Positions 61,023 through 64,000 of a stretch of DNA of 64,000 bases are shown here, piece by piece. A program made the translations under genes and the position numbers. This DNA comes from Crotophaga sulcirostris (lineage: Eukaryota; Chordata; Aves; Cuculiformes; Crotophagidae): the NCBI GenBank assembly GCA_013397455.1, contig VYZB01000119.1, positions 2,128,497-2,192,496 of the forward strand, in the 5' to 3' direction. Under the pieces are notes generated by a model. That model ran no database searches. It was not told the DNA's origin and saw nothing but the letters and a program-made list of their open reading frames with translations. How positions within the stretch are numbered: position 1 is the first letter of the stretch; each line of letters starts with the position of its first letter.

Positions 61023-64000
61023 TCTCAGGCAGTGGCTGTCCTGTAGGAACTCACCCGTAATACAGTGTCCTTTACCTTGCCCAGGGAAATGCTGTGAGAG
61101 GGAAGGAGCTGTTCAAAGGAGCTGTGCTGGCTTGCACCTCCTGAGGGTCTGACCCAGGATTTATAATTACAGGCAAATTTTCCTTTACAACTGAGCTGAA
61201 CAACAAAGTAGAGATAGATGGGGCCCATAACTGTAAACCATTTCACACGGCCATATCAGAGGCCACAACAAACCAGCATTTCTATTAGGAAGACATCTCT
61301 GGGTTTTTGGGGGATTTTTTTTGGTTTGTTTTTTTTTTTTTAAGAGGGAGAGCACATGAGCTTTATAGATTGCAATAAATCATAGTGACTAGTGATAACA
61401 AAATATTTGTTAGGATGAAACTCTGTTATATTTGATTGGACATTAATCATCTATTCTCTGTGCTGTGGATGTGGTTTTCATGTAAATTGTTCACTAGAAA
61501 ATACATAGTTGGTGTTGAAAATTAAGTGACACTTTAGGTGGTAATATATTCCCTTTGAAGTAATAAAGATGGATGAGTCTTTTCATTATGACTACTGGGA
61601 TCTGAATGAGAAATATTTTGAGAATTGACAAATAGCAGAGGTTAAAGCTGCAGTCAGTGATAACTTGTAATCCGCGTGTTTTTACTGAAATTTTCAGTGT
61701 ATGTGGCATGAATCGATCCTGATCATGGGCAACATTTACGAAAGAAGTCCTCCTGTTGCAAGTAACACCAAAACAGTACTGACTGTAGCAGGAATAACTT
61801 GGACTCATCCTCAGTTGTTTGGATTTACTCAGAAGGAGATATGACATTTTTGTACTTTTCTGTGAACTAAACTTGTCACACTCACACTGGACAGTGGCAC
61901 TTGCTCAGTCAGGTGAGGCATAGGAGCCAGCAGCATTCTGCTTTGAAGACTAGATGGCTTTTATCATGCCTTTCCCCCGCTGCTGCCAGAAGGGTTCCCT
62001 TTGCCTACTTGTGATGATCAGATTTGAATAATACCAGTTTTGTTAAATAGCTATCCTGCTTCTAGGAAAAAAAGGGGAGTAAATGAAGTACAAGCCTTGA
62101 AGTTGGCATCTCTTCATTTCGTAGAAATGTAGCAAGACATGTTCTAGCATCACCTGAGCATTTAAAATGTACCACCCACTATGTTTGCAAAACCCAAGTA
62201 GAGCCCAGCATCTTGCATTGTGACCACATCTGTAGCAGCACCCATTGCTGCTGCTTTCCCCAAAACTGTGCTGAATGGCTGGACTGGAGGAGCAGCACAT
62301 TACTTCCCTTGCTCTCTTTCTCCTCTAGTCTCCTGCTTTCATAGCTTATATTTCTTTATTGTCATTAATTTAAATACATTACAGAAATATATGAGCAATT
62401 ATGGTATTAATTTGTGAAGCTTAATTCTTCCATATACGTTTTCTTGTTTCCTTTCAAATGAATTTATCTGGAAGCGATTTCTCTGGCACGATTGTCCTCC
62501 TGCTTCCTTACATACCTTACGTACGTGACCAGTAAATATAATGGCTTCCCTATGATTTCTTATGGCAGAGCTCTTAATTTACATCAGTAATGAGCTCTGT
62601 GATGTGCTAAACATCAAAATGTAAATAAAAATACTGAGGTCCAGCAACCATGTCTCATAGGCAACAGGAAGACCAGGAGAGGTTGTTAAACTGCAAAGTA
62701 GCATCTCAAATTCTTACTTATATAAGGTCTGATTAAACCCTCCAGGAATCATAATATCCCCTTGCCCCACATTTTTATTGACCTGCATTATAAACAGTTT
62801 TCAACCAATTTAAGGAGACTTCAAAAAAACAGAAAGTCAGGGTGCCAGGTAGTTAACTTTAACTTGAAATTACTGTTAAGTTGGACTGAGGAAAGCTCTG
62901 AGAATTTCAATTCAGATGGAAGAAAGGAATTTCCCCTAAGGCAGGCCCAATAATCACAAATGCATTTTATTTTGTCTGGTGGTAGATACAGTTTTGATCT
63001 CTTGTTGCAACAAGTTTTGTACTATTCTTGGTGCCAATAATCACTCACCCATATGCCCACTGTCTGCTCACCCATTGGAGGAACCCACCCAGTACCGTAG
63101 GAGTAGAGGAGGCTGTTTGGGCAACTTAGCTATCCTGGCGATGGGCAGAAAAATACGTTATCTGGTTGTCTCTTGTCTCCAGATTTGATGGCATGTTTCC
63201 TATGACTATAGGCATGATTGGTTGAACCCCAGCAGTTATTGTTCTGGTTTTGGTGTCCTTGTCAAAATATCTCTGTTGTGCAGTTTGCTAAATACCCAGC
63301 TGGCTTAAAGGCAGGTGTTTTATGGTTACGATAGCTGCGTGTGGCCAATATCTGTTTTCCAGAATGTGCGTAAGGCCCCATGGAAATGACACTGGCTGGA
63401 TGTAACGTGGTCATACAGTGGTGATGTTGCAGCATTTCTAACACAGCTTTTTGCTATTGACACTAGTGCAATTAAATTCTGACTTAAGTGTGCTGGGATA
63501 TTAGTGCAAAAGCACTTTTGGTTAGATTTTGTTGCTTGCATTTTGAAACCAATCTTCGCTTGCATCATTGAAGTGAGTGTGCGTTTTTTGAGTTCCTAAT
63601 AGGAATGTTTTGTGAGTTTCCCTCTCCCCCCAGGGCAATTAGGTCAATATTGATTACTAGCTTTATTTCTATTTATTTTTCTCCCCCACATCAAAGAGCT
63701 CTTCATAACTTTAATTTTGCAGATTACACTGGCTTGGTGCACCTCTTTGACCTTTTCAATATTCTGTAATTAGATTGGCTACAACTCCTCCTTTTTTCCT
63801 GTTTACAGTCTCACTAGTCTCTGGGAAAGGGATGGAATGTCCGTTTGCTCAAAATATAAAATACTGCAAAGGTCAAAGCAACATAGTATAAAACTGCATT
63901 TCATTGAATGTATTAATGTTTTGAAGGGATGCTGTGGGAACATGAAGCATTCTACTTGTAATTCTGCAGATCAGGTATTGTCATGCAGATTTCCCGGATT
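61023..64000. other. Unique non-coding sequence
   Basis: T- and G-rich simple tract at about 61300-61342. Otherwise no gene, repeat or RNA is recognised to the window end. Short open frames at 61.5-63.6 kb look like chance. Confidence 0.5.

Overview
The window is vertebrate, almost certainly avian, nuclear DNA. It is AT-rich and CpG-poor, has no operon-like gene arrangement, and carries nine 5'-truncated CR1 LINE fragments. Most of these end in the short tandem 3' motif typical of bird CR1 (TACTGTGA- or ATTCTGTGA-like units). One long LTR has the terminus and internal signature of avian ERVL-type elements. The young CR1 copies fall into two 3'-end types, one with an uninterrupted 256-codon reverse-transcriptase C-terminal reading frame. 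No known protein-coding gene could be recognised.

Layout: 1-4.1 kb holds a CR1 tail and unique sequence. 4.1-6.7 kb contains a well-formed but non-coding candidate exon. 6.7-11.2 kb holds an older CR1, a long young CR1 and the ERV LTR. 12.1-13.4 kb contains the most interesting candidate, a two-exon reading frame for a 56-residue secreted peptide with two cysteines and a Gly-Arg-Lys processing signal. 13.4-26.5 kb is unique sequence with minor tandem repeats and one minus-strand terminal-exon candidate. 26.5-55.2 kb contains six splice-bounded open segments on the plus strand whose phases can be chained; two encode hydrophobic, membrane-span-like stretches, and one lies in a conspicuous CpG-rich islet at about 48.93-49.02 kb. 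CR1 copies are scattered among them (27.6, 32.2, 34.7, 40.2, 42.5 kb), with a purine-rich tract at 43.9-44.5 kb. 55.2-64 kb is mostly unique sequence with a possible ancient SINE and one old CR1.

The repeats are firm calls. The exon calls are inferences from splice motifs, open frames and CpG content. In 64 kb some acceptor-open frame-donor combinations arise by chance, and T-rich DNA easily encodes hydrophobic stretches, so confidences are low. RNA-seq from a bird or cross-avian alignment would settle each one. No tRNA, rRNA, CRISPR or bacterial feature was seen.
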